Of a stretch of DNA of 41,874 nt, positions 41,806 through 41,874 are shown one piece after another. Position 1 is the stretch's first letter. Every line of letters starts with the position of its first letter. Below the pieces are notes generated by a model. The model saw only the letters and a list, made by a program, of their open reading frames with translations. It was not told the DNA's origin and searched no databases. Source of the DNA: an uncultured Clostridia bacterium (lineage in GTDB: Bacteria > Bacillota > Clostridia > TANB77 > CAG-465); assembly GCA_947632635.1 (NCBI GenBank), contig CANRQA010000010.1, positions 1-41,874 of the forward strand. The letters are read 5' to 3'. Both the position numbers and the translations under genes were made by a program.

Positions 41806-41874
41806 TGGTCGGAGTGACAGGACCCGAACCTGCGACCTCATGGTCCCAAACCACGCGCTCTACCAACTGAGCTA
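41806..41874 (-). tRNA. tRNA-Pro(TGG), 5' end beyond the window
   Basis: On the minus strand the D arm GCTC...GAGC, anticodon stem CGTGG/CCATG with loop TTTGGGA (anticodon TGG), T arm GCAGG-TTCGGGT-CCTGT and 3' acceptor strand ending in an encoded CCA are all present. The first part of the acceptor stem lies outside the window. Confidence 0.95.

Overview
The window is very A+T-rich DNA from an endospore-forming, low-GC Firmicute, most likely an uncultured Clostridia lineage (the lineage is inferred). Reasons: a full-length spo0A with a Spo0A box, an alpha/beta SASP-like gene, GdpP, WalR/WalK-like proteins, a small SRP RNA, strong AGGAGG ribosome sites, and UGA used as a stop (for example in dnaX). 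It joins conserved housekeeping blocks to a mosaic of accessory genes.

Layout. 1-15.1 kb is accessory: a 2H phosphoesterase; a GntR-ABC operon; a TetR-controlled carboxymuconolactone decarboxylase-like operon; TfoX-N, GNAT, Ham1-like and uracil-DNA-glycosylase-like genes; a frameshifted DUF4160 gene with its small partner; a decayed RhuM gene; an FGE-like surface protein; a methyltransferase; GPP34-like, YjbR-EVE and DUF2798-like proteins. Two families of short dispersed repeats lie between these genes. 15.1-23.8 kb is core: a truncated SASP gene divergent from spo0A, a small ribbon-helix-helix gene, then gdpP-rplI-dnaB-tilS-ftsH in one direction. 23.8-27.3 kb is accessory again: a three-repeat helicase-associated-domain protein, small unknown genes and a compact three-transcript locus. 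27.3-35.0 kb is core: SRP RNA, dnaX-ybaB-recR, murI, a KH-domain protein on the other strand, and walR-walK-tatD. 35.0-41.9 kb is accessory: two tandem XRE regulators, a double-HD protein, a NUDIX hydrolase, an orphan CRISPR array with type I-B-like repeats, an AAA/DUF4143 ATPase, an MFS transporter and a tRNA-Pro cut by the window end.

The most interesting candidate is at 26.5-27.1 kb. A strong promoter drives a transcript whose only evident product is a 29-residue hydrophobic, basic-tailed peptide. Two related small-RNA genes lie on the opposite strand, one on each side. The downstream sRNA can pair with the peptide's Shine-Dalgarno region over ten bases, and its terminator loop is exactly complementary to the terminator loop of the peptide mRNA. 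This is the logic of the convergent par/Fst type I toxin-antitoxin systems, with different sequences. Other notable items are the double-HD protein with a degenerate second domain, the orphan CRISPR array, a three-way-junction leader before a membrane-protein gene, and recurring hairpin/-10 cassettes.

All calls come from reading the sequence. Family names rest on recognised motifs and no database search was run.
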